From: DASUFH01 sp036274645
GTDB taxonomy: Bacteria > Acidobacteriota > Terriglobia > 20CM-2-55-15
DNA: 5,184 nt
Direction of reading: 5' to 3'
NCBI GenBank assembly: GCA_036274645.1
Contig: DASUFH010000377.1
Coordinates: forward strand, 1 to 5,184
Of this stretch, positions 1 through 5,184 are shown piece after piece. Each line of letters begins with the position of its first letter. Positions within the stretch are counted from its first letter, which is position 1. The position numbers were made by a program, and so were the translations under genes. The notes under the pieces are model-generated. The model worked only from the letters and a program-made list of their open reading frames with translations. It was not told the origin of the DNA and did not search any database.

Positions 1-1
1 C

Positions 2-388
2 TATGACACCCGTCTTGGCGAACGTGGCGTGAATCTTTCGGGCGGCCAGAAACAGCGGTTGACCATCGCCCGCGCTCTCGTCCGGGAACCGTCGATCCTC
101 GTCCTCGACGACGCGCTGTCGAGTGTGGACACGCAGACGGAAGAACGCATCCTGCGTTCGCTGCGCGAACGCCCCGGACGGAATACCGAGATCATCGCCG
201 CCCATCGCATCTCGACCATTCAGGACGCCGATCGGATTGTCGCGCTGGCCGGAGGACGGATTGTCCAGGAGGGAACCCATCGCGAACTGATCGCCGATAC
301 CAGCGGCCTCTACTGGAAGTTCTATGAGCAACAACGCCTGCGCGAAGACCTCGAACGCTACATGGAACTGGAAGGCGAGCTTTCATGA
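2..388 (+). CDS. ABC exporter subunit 1 (MdlA/YheI-like), C-terminal part of the ATPase domain, 5' end outside window
   Basis: This is the last 128 codons of a membrane-fused ABC ATPase. The frame is open to the left edge, so the membrane domain, Walker A and Q-loop lie outside the window. In the visible fragment, the signature LSGGQ is at residues 12-16, Walker B (LVLDD) at 33-37, the D-loop SSVD at 40-43, and the switch histidine at 68 in AAHR. The residue after Walker B, normally the catalytic Glu, is Asp (D37). That is typical of the degenerate half in heterodimeric exporters such as YheI and TM287. The fragment ends in a charged helical tail. Its stop overlaps the ATG of the next gene by 4 bases, so the two are probably translationally coupled and form one transporter. 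A GTG at 29 is only an internal Val codon. The substrate cannot be told from sequence; lipids or drugs are usual for the family. Confidence 0.93.
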   Translation, partial: YDTRLGERGVNLSGGQKQRLTIARALVREPSILVLDDALSSVDTQTEERILRSLRERPGRNTEIIAAHRISTIQDADRIVALAGGRIVQEGTHRELIADTSGLYWKFYEQQRLREDLERYMELEGELS

Positions 389-2226
389 AGACGCCGGAAA
401 ACGGCCGTTCCGGCAACCGCGCCCCCGACTCGCGCCTCGCGGCGGATCTGGAGCGCTATCTGGACGGCGAGGACTCCGACGCACAATCGGCGCGCGGAGG
501 GCGGACGGCCCGTCAGTTGTTCGGCGCCACGCTACGGCATCCCGGAGCGCTGGCCGGCGGCTTCCTGTTCGTGCTGATGGCGACCGCGGCGGCGCTCGTC
601 GAACCGCGCCTGCTGGGCTACGCCATCGACGAAGCAATCATCCCGCGCAATATGGCCCGACTCAACACGCTGGCCGCGCTGTTTCTGCTGCTGACCGTGA
701 TCCGGGTCGTGGCGATGATTGCTCAAACCTATCTCTTCGAGGTTCTCGGACAGGCCGTGACGCAGGACCTCCGGATGGCTGTGTTTTCGCATCTGCAACG
801 GCTGCCGCTTTCGATTCACGACAAGAATCCGGCCGGCCGGCTGTTGACCCGCGTCACCAACGATATCTCAGCGCTGGCGGAGATGTTTTCCTCCGGATTC
901 GTGACGATGGCAAGCAACATCCTGCTCGTGGGCGGCATTGTCGTCTGGCTGCTGGCGCTGAACCTCCGGCTGGGGCTGATCGCCATCGCCGTTCTGCCAT
1001 TCATGCTGGTGGCCACGGCGTACTTCAGCAAACAGCTCCGCGTCGCCTACCGGGAAGCGCGCTCCCGGCTGTCGATGCTGAACGCGTATCTGGCGGAAAA
1101 CCTGATGGGCATGAAGGTGGTGAATCTCTTCAACCGTCAGCAGGCCCATCTCGAACGGTTCGGCGCGCTCAATCAGACCTATACGGAGGCGCAGACCCGG
1201 TCGATACGCGCGTTCGCGTACCTGCAGCCGATGATCACGATGGCGGCGGGCCTGTCGACCGGCCTGTTGATCTGGTTCGGGGGAAACGCTGCGGCCTTCG
1301 GCGCCGTGCAGCTGGGTGTTCTGGTGACATCGTTCACCTACGTTCTCGCGCTGTTCAAGCCGCTGCGTGACGTGGCCGACAAATGGAACGTTTTTCTGGC
1401 CGGACTTGCCGCTGCCGAAAAACTGTTTTCCGTGCTGGAGTGGCCGGTCGAACTGCCGGAAGACGCCGCCGGCGAGCCGTACGCGCTGAAAGGCCACATC
1501 GTTTTCGATCACGTGTGGTTTGCGTATGAAGGAGAACGCTGGGTCATCTCGGACATGAGTTTCGAGATTCCCGCCGGCGCGCGGGTCGGGGTCGTGGGAC
1601 CGACGGGCTCCGGCAAGACCACTCTGATCGCCCTGTTGATGCGTTTTTATGAGCCGCAACGCGGACGAATCCTGCTCGACGGCAAAGATCTCCGGGAATA
1701 CGAACGCCGGCGGCTCCGCGCCAGCTTCGGGCTGATTCAGCAGGATGTGTTTCTGTTTTCCGGATCCGTCAGGAGCAACCTCGGGCTATTCGAGCGCAGC
1801 GCCAACGGAAACAAACGGGAGCCCGGCGCTCTGCTGAAGGAACTGGGGCTCAACCTCGACGACCGGACCCTCGGCGAACGCGGCGGAAATCTTTCGGCCG
1901 GCGAGCGCCAGCTGGTGGCATTTGCCCGCGCCGCCGCCGCCGATCCCCACATCTGGATTCTCGACGAAGCGACAGCGAACCTCGATTCGGCCACGGAGGA
2001 TGCGCTGGAGAAAACCCTCGAGCGCGCCGCCGAAAGCCGGACGCTGCTGCGCATTGCGCACCGCCTCGCGTCCACGCGGGGATGCGATCCGATCATGGTA
2101 TTGAACAAGGGGCAGATCGCCGAGATGGGCGATCACGCCGGGCTCATGCGCAGAAACGGTCTTTACGCAAGGCTGTTCCGCTATCAACAGCTCACTGAAG
2201 AAACCGGCGCCGCCACGGAAGCCTGA
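385..2226 (+). CDS. ABC exporter subunit 2 (MdlB/YheH-like), fused permease and ATPase, catalytic half
   Basis: A complete 613-aa half-transporter of normal family length. A charged N-terminal stretch of about 50 residues precedes six likely membrane helices at roughly 54-75, 94-116, 169-192, 194-214, 279-299 and 303-323. The ATPase domain starts near 370, with an A-loop Tyr in FAY (381), Walker A GPTGSGKT (405-412), Q-loop Q453, signature LSAGE (503-507), Walker B ending ILDE with catalytic E528, D-loop ANLD (531-534) and switch H559. The second Gly of LSGGQ is Ala and the Gln is Glu, so this signature is degenerate. It would face the Walker B site of subunit 1, which lacks Glu. The stretch after the switch His (STRGCDPIMVL) departs from the common NADRI form. 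The ATG at 385 overlaps the preceding stop, which supports both the start and the pairing. Likely an inner-membrane exporter; substrate unknown. Confidence 0.95.
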   Translation: MKTPENGRSGNRAPDSRLAADLERYLDGEDSDAQSARGGRTARQLFGATLRHPGALAGGFLFVLMATAAALVEPRLLGYAIDEAIIPRNMARLNTLAALFLLLTVIRVVAMIAQTYLFEVLGQAVTQDLRMAVFSHLQRLPLSIHDKNPAGRLLTRVTNDISALAEMFSSGFVTMASNILLVGGIVVWLLALNLRLGLIAIAVLPFMLVATAYFSKQLRVAYREARSRLSMLNAYLAENLMGMKVVNLFNRQQAHLERFGALNQTYTEAQTRSIRAFAYLQPMITMAAGLSTGLLIWFGGNAAAFGAVQLGVLVTSFTYVLALFKPLRDVADKWNVFLAGLAAAEKLFSVLEWPVELPEDAAGEPYALKGHIVFDHVWFAYEGERWVISDMSFEIPAGARVGVVGPTGSGKTTLIALLMRFYEPQRGRILLDGKDLREYERRRLRASFGLIQQDVFLFSGSVRSNLGLFERSANGNKREPGALLKELGLNLDDRTLGERGGNLSAGERQLVAFARAAAADPHIWILDEATANLDSATEDALEKTLERAAESRTLLRIAHRLASTRGCDPIMVLNKGQIAEMGDHAGLMRRNGLYARLFRYQQLTEETGAATEA

Positions 2227-2300
2227 AACCGCGCCTCAAACACGCGCCCACTCCTGTCCCAGTCCAAGCTTTCCGAGACACTGAAGATGTTCGCTGTCAT
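2184..2300 (-). pseudogene. Possible stub of a partner gene (nucleotidyltransferase-like?) after the 56-codon gene
   Basis: Ten bases after the stop of the 56-codon minus-strand gene, an ATG at 2300 opens a short frame beginning MTANIFSVSESLDWDRSG. The stop is at 2184, inside the 3' end of the ABC gene on the other strand. A purine-rich GCGAG lies just before the ATG. The first residues recall the start of small nucleotidyltransferase-type partners (a short N-terminus, a helix ending in an LDRAG-like motif), but the similarity is lost after about 18 residues and no catalytic GSxxxG or DxD motif follows. I infer a gene whose body was deleted when the ABC operon came to lie here. It may equally be a chance ORF. 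Confidence 0.25.
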
Positions 2301-2310
2301 CGCTCGCTGG

Positions 2311-2481
2311 TCAGCGGCAGCCCGCCTCGATGAGACGCAGCGCTTCCGCCCGGACTTCCTCGTCGGTCCACTCGGGATGCTTGAGCCGGAGTTGGTGACT
2401 CTTTACCCGCATCGCAAATTCGAAAAGCTCTCCTGCCAGTCGGAGCTTCTTCAGGATTTTTTCTCGATCGAGTGGTTCCAC
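2311..2481 (-). CDS. Small hypothetical protein, 56 aa, GTG start; possible toxin-antitoxin-type component
   Basis: The minus strand encodes a 56-residue, highly charged and probably all-helical protein. It starts MEPLDREKIL, contains KHPEWTDEEV at 34-43 and ends EALRLIEAGCR. The pattern of an N-terminal helix with LFEFA (19-23), an arginine/lysine-rich segment (24-33), then HPxWTDEEVxxEALRL resembles small proteins of about 55-60 aa seen in Acidobacteria, Planctomycetes and Chloroflexi, often beside a nucleotidyltransferase-like gene. That assignment is from memory of the family and not from a search. The only start in frame is GTG at 2481, because a TGA lies 15 bases upstream of it. No strong Shine-Dalgarno is visible. 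The opposite-strand ORF over the same bases has no recognisable family. It may be half of a broken pair, since the likely partner downstream is only a stub. Confidence 0.6.
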   Translation of the reverse strand: MEPLDREKILKKLRLAGELFEFAMRVKSHQLRLKHPEWTDEEVRAEALRLIEAGCR

Positions 2482-2528
2482 GCGACCAGCATATCAGGCG
2501 CGGAAAGGAAATCGCTCCGATTACTGAT

Positions 2529-2558
2529 CCATTGACCAGTAAGCCAGTGGGTCATTGG
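2529..2558. repeat. Imperfect inverted repeat between the convergent operons
   Basis: CCATTGACC (2529-2537) faces GGTCATTGG (2550-2558) across a 12-base loop, with 8 of 9 pairs. It lies downstream of the methyltransferase gene and upstream of the 56-codon gene. There is no T-run on either side, so it is not a classical intrinsic terminator. It could still help end transcription of the minus-strand operon, or be a relic of repeat expansion. Confidence 0.3.
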
Positions 2559-2580
2559 GCAGTTTAGCCAGGTTCATTAC

Positions 2581-2613
2581 ACAGCGGACAACAGCCAGCT
2601 CACAACGGACAAC
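2581..2613. repeat. Two copies of a 12-base direct repeat, period 21
   Basis: ACAGCGGACAAC (2581-2592) and ACAACGGACAAC (2602-2613) match at 11 of 12 bases and are 21 bases apart. Together with the nearby inverted repeat, they make up most of the recognisable structure in the 2482-2634 gap, where I see no gene. Such degenerate low-complexity spacers are common between genes in large soil-bacterial genomes. No function is claimed. Confidence 0.35.
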
Positions 2614-2634
2614 GAGAAGACAGGGGGAAACGGG

Positions 2635-3567
2635 CTAGAGCTTCCGTTGCAGCAGGACTTTGAAACGCTCCCCCATGCCGCCAGGAAGGATCAGTTTCTT
2701 CAACGCCTGAAGCCGCCGAATAGAATCCGCGTCTGAAGCGGCGGATAGGCGGCCGATTTCGTCGAGGATGCCCAGATCGATCAGAAACTGCATCTGACTC
2801 GTGAACGAGACCGTTTCGAGCGAAGCGGCGGCGCCGGCGTCGATGAGATCCGAAAAATTGACGTGGGTGGTGATGTCCTGCTCGCCGATGCGCGCGTAAG
2901 GATCTTCGACCGCCTGATGCCGCCAGTAGGACATCACCGTGCCGCTCGGCCGCGCATAAAACTCGCGGCGAAGATAGCCATAGTCGATTGCCAGGTGATA
3001 ACCGCGTTGCAGGCAGGCGCCAATGCGCGCCATCCATTGCCTCGCATCGAGGTTAATCTCCGTCGAGTGGCCTTCCGCGATCGGAATGTCATTTTCGTCG
3101 ATCTCGATCTTGAGATCGCATTCCACTTCGCGGAAACCCTCGCCGACGCAAATCTCGCGCAACATTCCGGAGCGGCGGACAACGCGATGCGCGGGCAGAG
3201 CGTCGAAAAATTCGTTGGAAAAGACGCAGCCGGTGAGACCGGCGGGCAATTCGTCGATCCACTCCACGTCGAAACCGCCGAGCGTTTGCCGCTGACGTTC
3301 TCGCATGGCCGCGCTGCGCTCGAGAATGCGATAGGTAAACGGGTGCGCGGCGAGGATATCGCGCGCCAGAGCGCCGGTTCCGGCGCCGAGCTCGACAACG
3401 GTAAAGGATTCGAACTCCGCCGCCAGTTCCGACAACTTGCGGGCCACAAGACGCCCGAAGCCGGGATCGAGATCCGACGACGTATAGAAGTCGGCGCCTT
3501 CCTTACCGATGGGATTACGGTCGGACGTGTAATAACCGAACCGGGGATGATACAGGACCGCCTCCAT
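2635..3567 (-). CDS. MidA/NDUFAF7-family SAM-dependent methyltransferase (COG1565), likely complex I assembly factor
   Basis: A class I SAM-dependent methyltransferase of the MidA/NDUFAF7 family. Counting from the ATG at 3567 (310 aa), it shows YHPRFGYYT at 6-14, the SAM-binding motif ELGAGTG at 59-65, the family motif SNEFFDALP at 117-125, AIDYGY at 193-198, GTVMSYWRH at 209-217, QDITTHVNF at 230-238 and a C-terminal LPGGMGERFKVL at 294-305. Human NDUFAF7 dimethylates an arginine of NDUFS2, the NuoD homologue, early in complex I assembly. Here the gene follows nuoA and nuoB, which supports a similar role, although bacterial members are little studied. The frame is clearly coding upstream of this ATG as well: residues matching the usual N-terminus (LVQYLEDRI, EGPLTFRDY) precede it. 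The start given is therefore the first standard codon and probably not the real one; ACG at 3639 would give 334 aa. It is the last gene of its operon. Confidence 0.9.
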   Translation of the reverse strand: MEAVLYHPRFGYYTSDRNPIGKEGADFYTSSDLDPGFGRLVARKLSELAAEFESFTVVELGAGTGALARDILAAHPFTYRILERSAAMRERQRQTLGGFDVEWIDELPAGLTGCVFSNEFFDALPAHRVVRRSGMLREICVGEGFREVECDLKIEIDENDIPIAEGHSTEINLDARQWMARIGACLQRGYHLAIDYGYLRREFYARPSGTVMSYWRHQAVEDPYARIGEQDITTHVNFSDLIDAGAAASLETVSFTSQMQFLIDLGILDEIGRLSAASDADSIRRLQALKKLILPGGMGERFKVLLQRKL

Positions 3568-3639
3568 GTAATCCCGGAAGGTCAGGGGACCTTCGCGGCG
3601 GATGCGGTCCTCGAGGTATTGAACGAGCGGGGAGGCCGT
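3568..3639 (-). other. Conserved N-terminal extension of the methyltransferase, lacking a standard start codon
   Basis: This stretch is in frame with the methyltransferase and encodes 24 codons. It reads like the canonical family N-terminus, with the LxxxLxxxI helix followed by GPLTFRDYMEA. From the nuoB stop (TAA, 3658-3660) to the ATG at 3567 there are 30 codons and none is ATG, GTG or TTG. The best candidate by position is ACG at 3637-3639, followed by Ala-Ser-Pro-Leu-Val. It sits 9 bases after AGAGG and could be a T-to-C change of an original ATG. ATC (3603) and CTG (3585) are weaker alternatives. Confidence 0.6.
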
Positions 3640-3648
3640 TGGAAAAAA

Positions 3649-3653
3649 CCTCT
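3649..3653 (-). promoter_or_regulatory. Shine-Dalgarno (AGAGG) ahead of the ACG candidate start
   Basis: On the minus strand AGAGG lies in the 18-base gap between the nuoB stop and the ACG codon at 3639. A T6 run and CCA separate it from ACG, a 9-base spacing. The ATG at 3567 has only a weak CGGGA nearby. This site is the main sequence reason to place initiation at 3639. Confidence 0.5.
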
Positions 3654-3657
3654 GCGT

Positions 3658-4239
3658 TTAGATTTTCATTCCGATGCGGTCCATCTCTTCTTTGGCGGCC
3701 TGGCTGATGCGCGGATCGTTCTTGACGTCAGCGCCGTCGGCGATGCGCGCGTTTGCGGGCTTCTTCGCGATCGTCATGCGGTCGATCTTGTCCTGCAGAC
3801 GCATCAGACCATAAAGCAACGCTTCGGGACGAGGCGGGCACCCGGGAACGTAGACATCGACGGGAACCACGTGATCGACGCCCTGCAGCACCGCATACGT
3901 ATCGAAAGGGCCGCCCACATTGGCGCATGCGCCCATGGAGATGACCCACTTCGGATCGGGCATCTGATCGTAGACGCGCCGGACAATCGGCGCCATTTTC
4001 AGCGTGACGGTACCGGCCACGATCATCAGGTCCGACTGCCGGGGGCTGGGACGAAAGATCCCCGCGCCAAACCGGTCCATGTCGAAGCGCGAAGCGCCGG
4101 CCGCCATCATCTCGATGGCGCAGCAGGCCAGACCGAACGTCATGGGCCAGAGAGCGGATTTTCGCGCCCAGTTGAACACGAAGTCCGCAGTGGTGGTGAT
4201 GATGTTTTTCTCGAAGCGATCTTCAATCCAGGCTGGCAT
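3658..4239 (-). CDS. nuoB: NADH-quinone oxidoreductase subunit B (NuoB), carries iron-sulfur cluster N2
   Basis: A 193-aa complex I subunit in the usual size range. It holds the terminal 4Fe-4S cluster N2, which passes electrons to quinone at the junction of the peripheral and membrane arms. All four cluster cysteines are present: the adjacent pair C39-C40 in GLACCAIEMM, C105 in SMGACA and C134 in VPGCPPRPE. Other family hallmarks are RPSPRQSD (63-70), the AGTVT turn (75-79) and GGPFDTYAVLQG (109-120). The ATG at 4239 lies 20 bases after the nuoA stop and has GAAGAAG just ahead. The 3' end is unusual in context: the TAA is in the same frame as the methyltransferase that follows, with no other stop between. 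The C-terminal 40 residues are charged and less conserved, which is normal. It would act with NuoC and NuoD, which are not in this window. Confidence 0.97.
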   Translation of the reverse strand: MPAWIEDRFEKNIITTTADFVFNWARKSALWPMTFGLACCAIEMMAAGASRFDMDRFGAGIFRPSPRQSDLMIVAGTVTLKMAPIVRRVYDQMPDPKWVISMGACANVGGPFDTYAVLQGVDHVVPVDVYVPGCPPRPEALLYGLMRLQDKIDRMTIAKKPANARIADGADVKNDPRISQAAKEEMDRIGMKI

Positions 4240-4259
4240 AACTTCTTCGCCGGAACGGG

Positions 4260-4625
4260 CTAAGCCCAGTTCAAGGCGCCTTTCTTAATCACCCAAACGT
4301 ATCCCACAATGAGGATGCCGAGGAACACCAGCATTTCGATCAGGCCGAAGAGGGCCAGCTGCCGGTAGATGATGGCCCACGGGAAAAGGAAAACCGTTTC
4401 CACATCAAAGATGACAAAGAGGATGGCGACGACGTAATAGCGAATCGCGTACCGCTGCCGCGTATCGGATTCCGGATCCACCCCGCACTCATACGGCGCG
4501 AGCTTTCCCGCTCCACCGGTGCTCGGCCGGATCAGCTTCGCCACCAGCAACGTGACAATCGGAAAGAGAAACGCGATCCCCATGAACAGGAAGATCGGTA
4601 CGTAGCCGCTCAGAATCGAATTCAT
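4260..4625 (-). CDS. nuoA: NADH-quinone oxidoreductase subunit A (NuoA), membrane arm
   Basis: A 121-aa membrane subunit of complex I, homologous to mitochondrial ND3 and of typical length. Three membrane helices are visible at about 8-30, 63-83 and 90-112. The long loop between helices 1 and 2 carries the hallmark YECGVDP (45-51), whose Cys47 matches the ND3 loop cysteine exposed in the deactive mitochondrial enzyme. FDVETVFLFPWA (73-84) with its conserved acidic residues lies in helix 2. It helps form the quinone-chamber entry next to NuoB, NuoD and NuoH. The ATG at 4625 is 3 bases beyond the stop of the molybdenum-cofactor gene, with GGGGA ahead, so translation is probably coupled. It leads directly into nuoB. 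Confidence 0.97.
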   Translation of the reverse strand: MNSILSGYVPIFLFMGIAFLFPIVTLLVAKLIRPSTGGAGKLAPYECGVDPESDTRQRYAIRYYVVAILFVIFDVETVFLFPWAIIYRQLALFGLIEMLVFLGILIVGYVWVIKKGALNWA

Positions 4626-4628
4626 GCT

Positions 4629-5120
4629 CTATTCCCCACATCCCAGCGAAGACTGCCGCAGCGTTTCAACCGCATGGGGCAGAATCGGCGCCAGAGCGCC
4701 CAAACATTCTCTCACGCCTTTGACACTTCCGGGCAGATTGATGATCAACGTCGAGCCCCGGATTCCCGCAATGGCGCGCGACAACGCCGCCCGCGGCGTA
4801 TTTTTTGCGCCTTCCCGCCGCATGAGTTCGCCAAAACCGGGAATCTCCCGGTCGATAACCGCGCGGGTGGCCTCCGGCGTGACATCTCGGGGCGAGAGCC
4901 CGGTTCCACCCGTCGTAACGACGACATCCACCGGCGAGTCCGCCGCCTGACGGAGGCGAAATTCTATCGCGGACTGCTCATCGGGCAATACGTCGATTCC
5001 TAGAATGTCGAACCCCAGTTCCTTGAGAATCTTCGCGCCCTCAGGCCCCGAAAGATCTTCCCGACGGCCGGCCGCGGCTGAATCACTGATGGTCAGAACC
5101 AGAGCGACACCGATTGCCAT
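4629..5120 (-). CDS. mogA: MogA/MoaB-family molybdenum cofactor biosynthesis protein (molybdopterin adenylyltransferase)
   Basis: A 163-aa cytoplasmic protein of the MogA/MoaB family, which activates molybdopterin by adenylation with ATP before molybdate is inserted. It begins with a beta strand and TISDSAAAG (10-18), followed by SGPEG (24-28). The MPT-binding motif TTGGTGLSPRD is at 69-79 with the following TPEAT (81-85), and the conserved LPGS at 129-132. The start is placed at the ATG at 5120 because AGAGAGG lies 7 bases upstream and homologues begin at this point; the frame stays open for 20 more codons but that part looks non-coding. Adenylyltransferase (MogA) is more likely than a MoaB of unclear role, but sequence alone does not settle it. 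It is first in a run with nuoA, nuoB and the methyltransferase. A functional link is not obvious, since complex I has no molybdenum. Confidence 0.92.
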   Translation of the reverse strand: MAIGVALVLTISDSAAAGRREDLSGPEGAKILKELGFDILGIDVLPDEQSAIEFRLRQAADSPVDVVVTTGGTGLSPRDVTPEATRAVIDREIPGFGELMRREGAKNTPRAALSRAIAGIRGSTLIINLPGSVKGVRECLGALAPILPHAVETLRQSSLGCGE

Positions 5121-5127
5121 GTTGTTT

Positions 5128-5134
5128 CCTCTCT
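5128..5134 (-). promoter_or_regulatory. Shine-Dalgarno of mogA, AGAGAGG
   Basis: AGAGAGG on the minus strand, 7 bases before the ATG at 5120. This decides the start in favour of 5120 over the upstream in-frame codon at 5180. Six of its seven bases fall in one arm of the inverted repeat described separately. Confidence 0.7.
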
Positions 5135-5177
5135 GTTCCTGCGCTTTGCGCTGCACGCGGGAAATAGGGACAGAGAG
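5129..5177 (-). promoter_or_regulatory. Inverted repeat in the mogA leader that can pair with its Shine-Dalgarno
   Basis: CTCTCTGTTCC (5129-5139) and GGGACAGAGAG (5167-5177) are complementary at 10 of 11 positions. Between them GCGC-TTT-GCGC (5141-5151) can form a small inner hairpin. In the mogA transcript the outer stem covers most of the AGAGAGG ribosome-binding site, leaving an A-C mismatch at one position. It could lower translation, or it may be part of a dispersed palindromic repeat. I see no features of the Moco riboswitch. Confidence 0.4.
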
Positions 5178-5184
5178 CAATTTC

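Noticed and set aside
324..1370. A 348-codon + strand ORF overlapping the start of the second ABC gene
   Set aside because: It is a +1 shadow of the ABC gene, rich in Arg, Gly and Ala with no domain.
868..1659. A 263-codon minus-strand ORF inside the ABC gene
   Set aside because: It is antisense to a complete ABC transporter with all its motifs, and its His/Arg/Gln-rich composition is typical of a shadow frame.
2227..2310. An intrinsic terminator after the ABC operon
   Set aside because: I looked for a GC stem followed by a T-run and found none.
2287..2535. An 82-codon + strand ORF after the ABC operon
   Set aside because: It has no recognisable motif and no good ribosome-binding site, and the minus strand over the same bases gives a more protein-like product.
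2863..4263. A 466-codon + strand ORF spanning the methyltransferase and nuoB
   Set aside because: It is exactly antisense to two genes with clear family motifs. It arises because both genes share one frame and have GC-rich third positions. Its translation shows no domain.
1..5184. tRNA, rRNA, CRISPR array or complete insertion sequence
   Set aside because: No regularly spaced repeats, transposase or RNA-gene signatures are visible on either strand.

Overview
This 5.2 kb window is GC-rich bacterial chromosome with compact coding and mostly Gram-negative-like protein families. Acidobacteriota or a related soil phylum is my best guess, from overall protein style and the type of small intergenic ORF present. 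That is an inference and not a taxonomic proof.

Left part, + strand (1-2226): a two-gene operon for a heterodimeric ABC exporter of the MdlA/MdlB, YheI/YheH, TM287/288 type. Only the last 128 codons of the first subunit are in the window. Its stop overlaps the start of the second, complete 613-aa subunit by 4 bases (ATGA). The motifs are split as expected for an asymmetric pair. Subunit 1 has the good signature (LSGGQ) but Asp instead of the catalytic Glu after Walker B. Subunit 2 has the catalytic Glu but a weakened signature (LSAGE).

Middle part (2227-2634): the gap between two convergent operons. On the minus strand it holds a 56-codon gene with a GTG start (2311-2481), hidden under a non-coding + strand ORF. 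Ten bases after its stop begins what may be the stub of a lost partner gene. The rest (2482-2634) holds only short imperfect repeats.

Right part, minus strand (2635-5120, transcribed right to left): a tight operon of a MogA/MoaB molybdenum-cofactor protein, nuoA, nuoB and a MidA/NDUFAF7-type methyltransferase. NuoA and NuoB are subunits of respiratory complex I. NDUFAF7, the mitochondrial relative of the last gene, is a complex I assembly factor that methylates the NuoD-equivalent subunit. The operon therefore joins two complex I subunits to a likely complex I assembly methyltransferase, while nuoC and nuoD do not follow.

Two oddities stand out. The methyltransferase has no ATG, GTG or TTG in front of its conserved N-terminal region, but has a good ribosome-binding site ahead of an ACG codon. 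The leader of the molybdenum-cofactor gene can fold so that its Shine-Dalgarno sequence is paired. I see no clearly new multi-gene system here.
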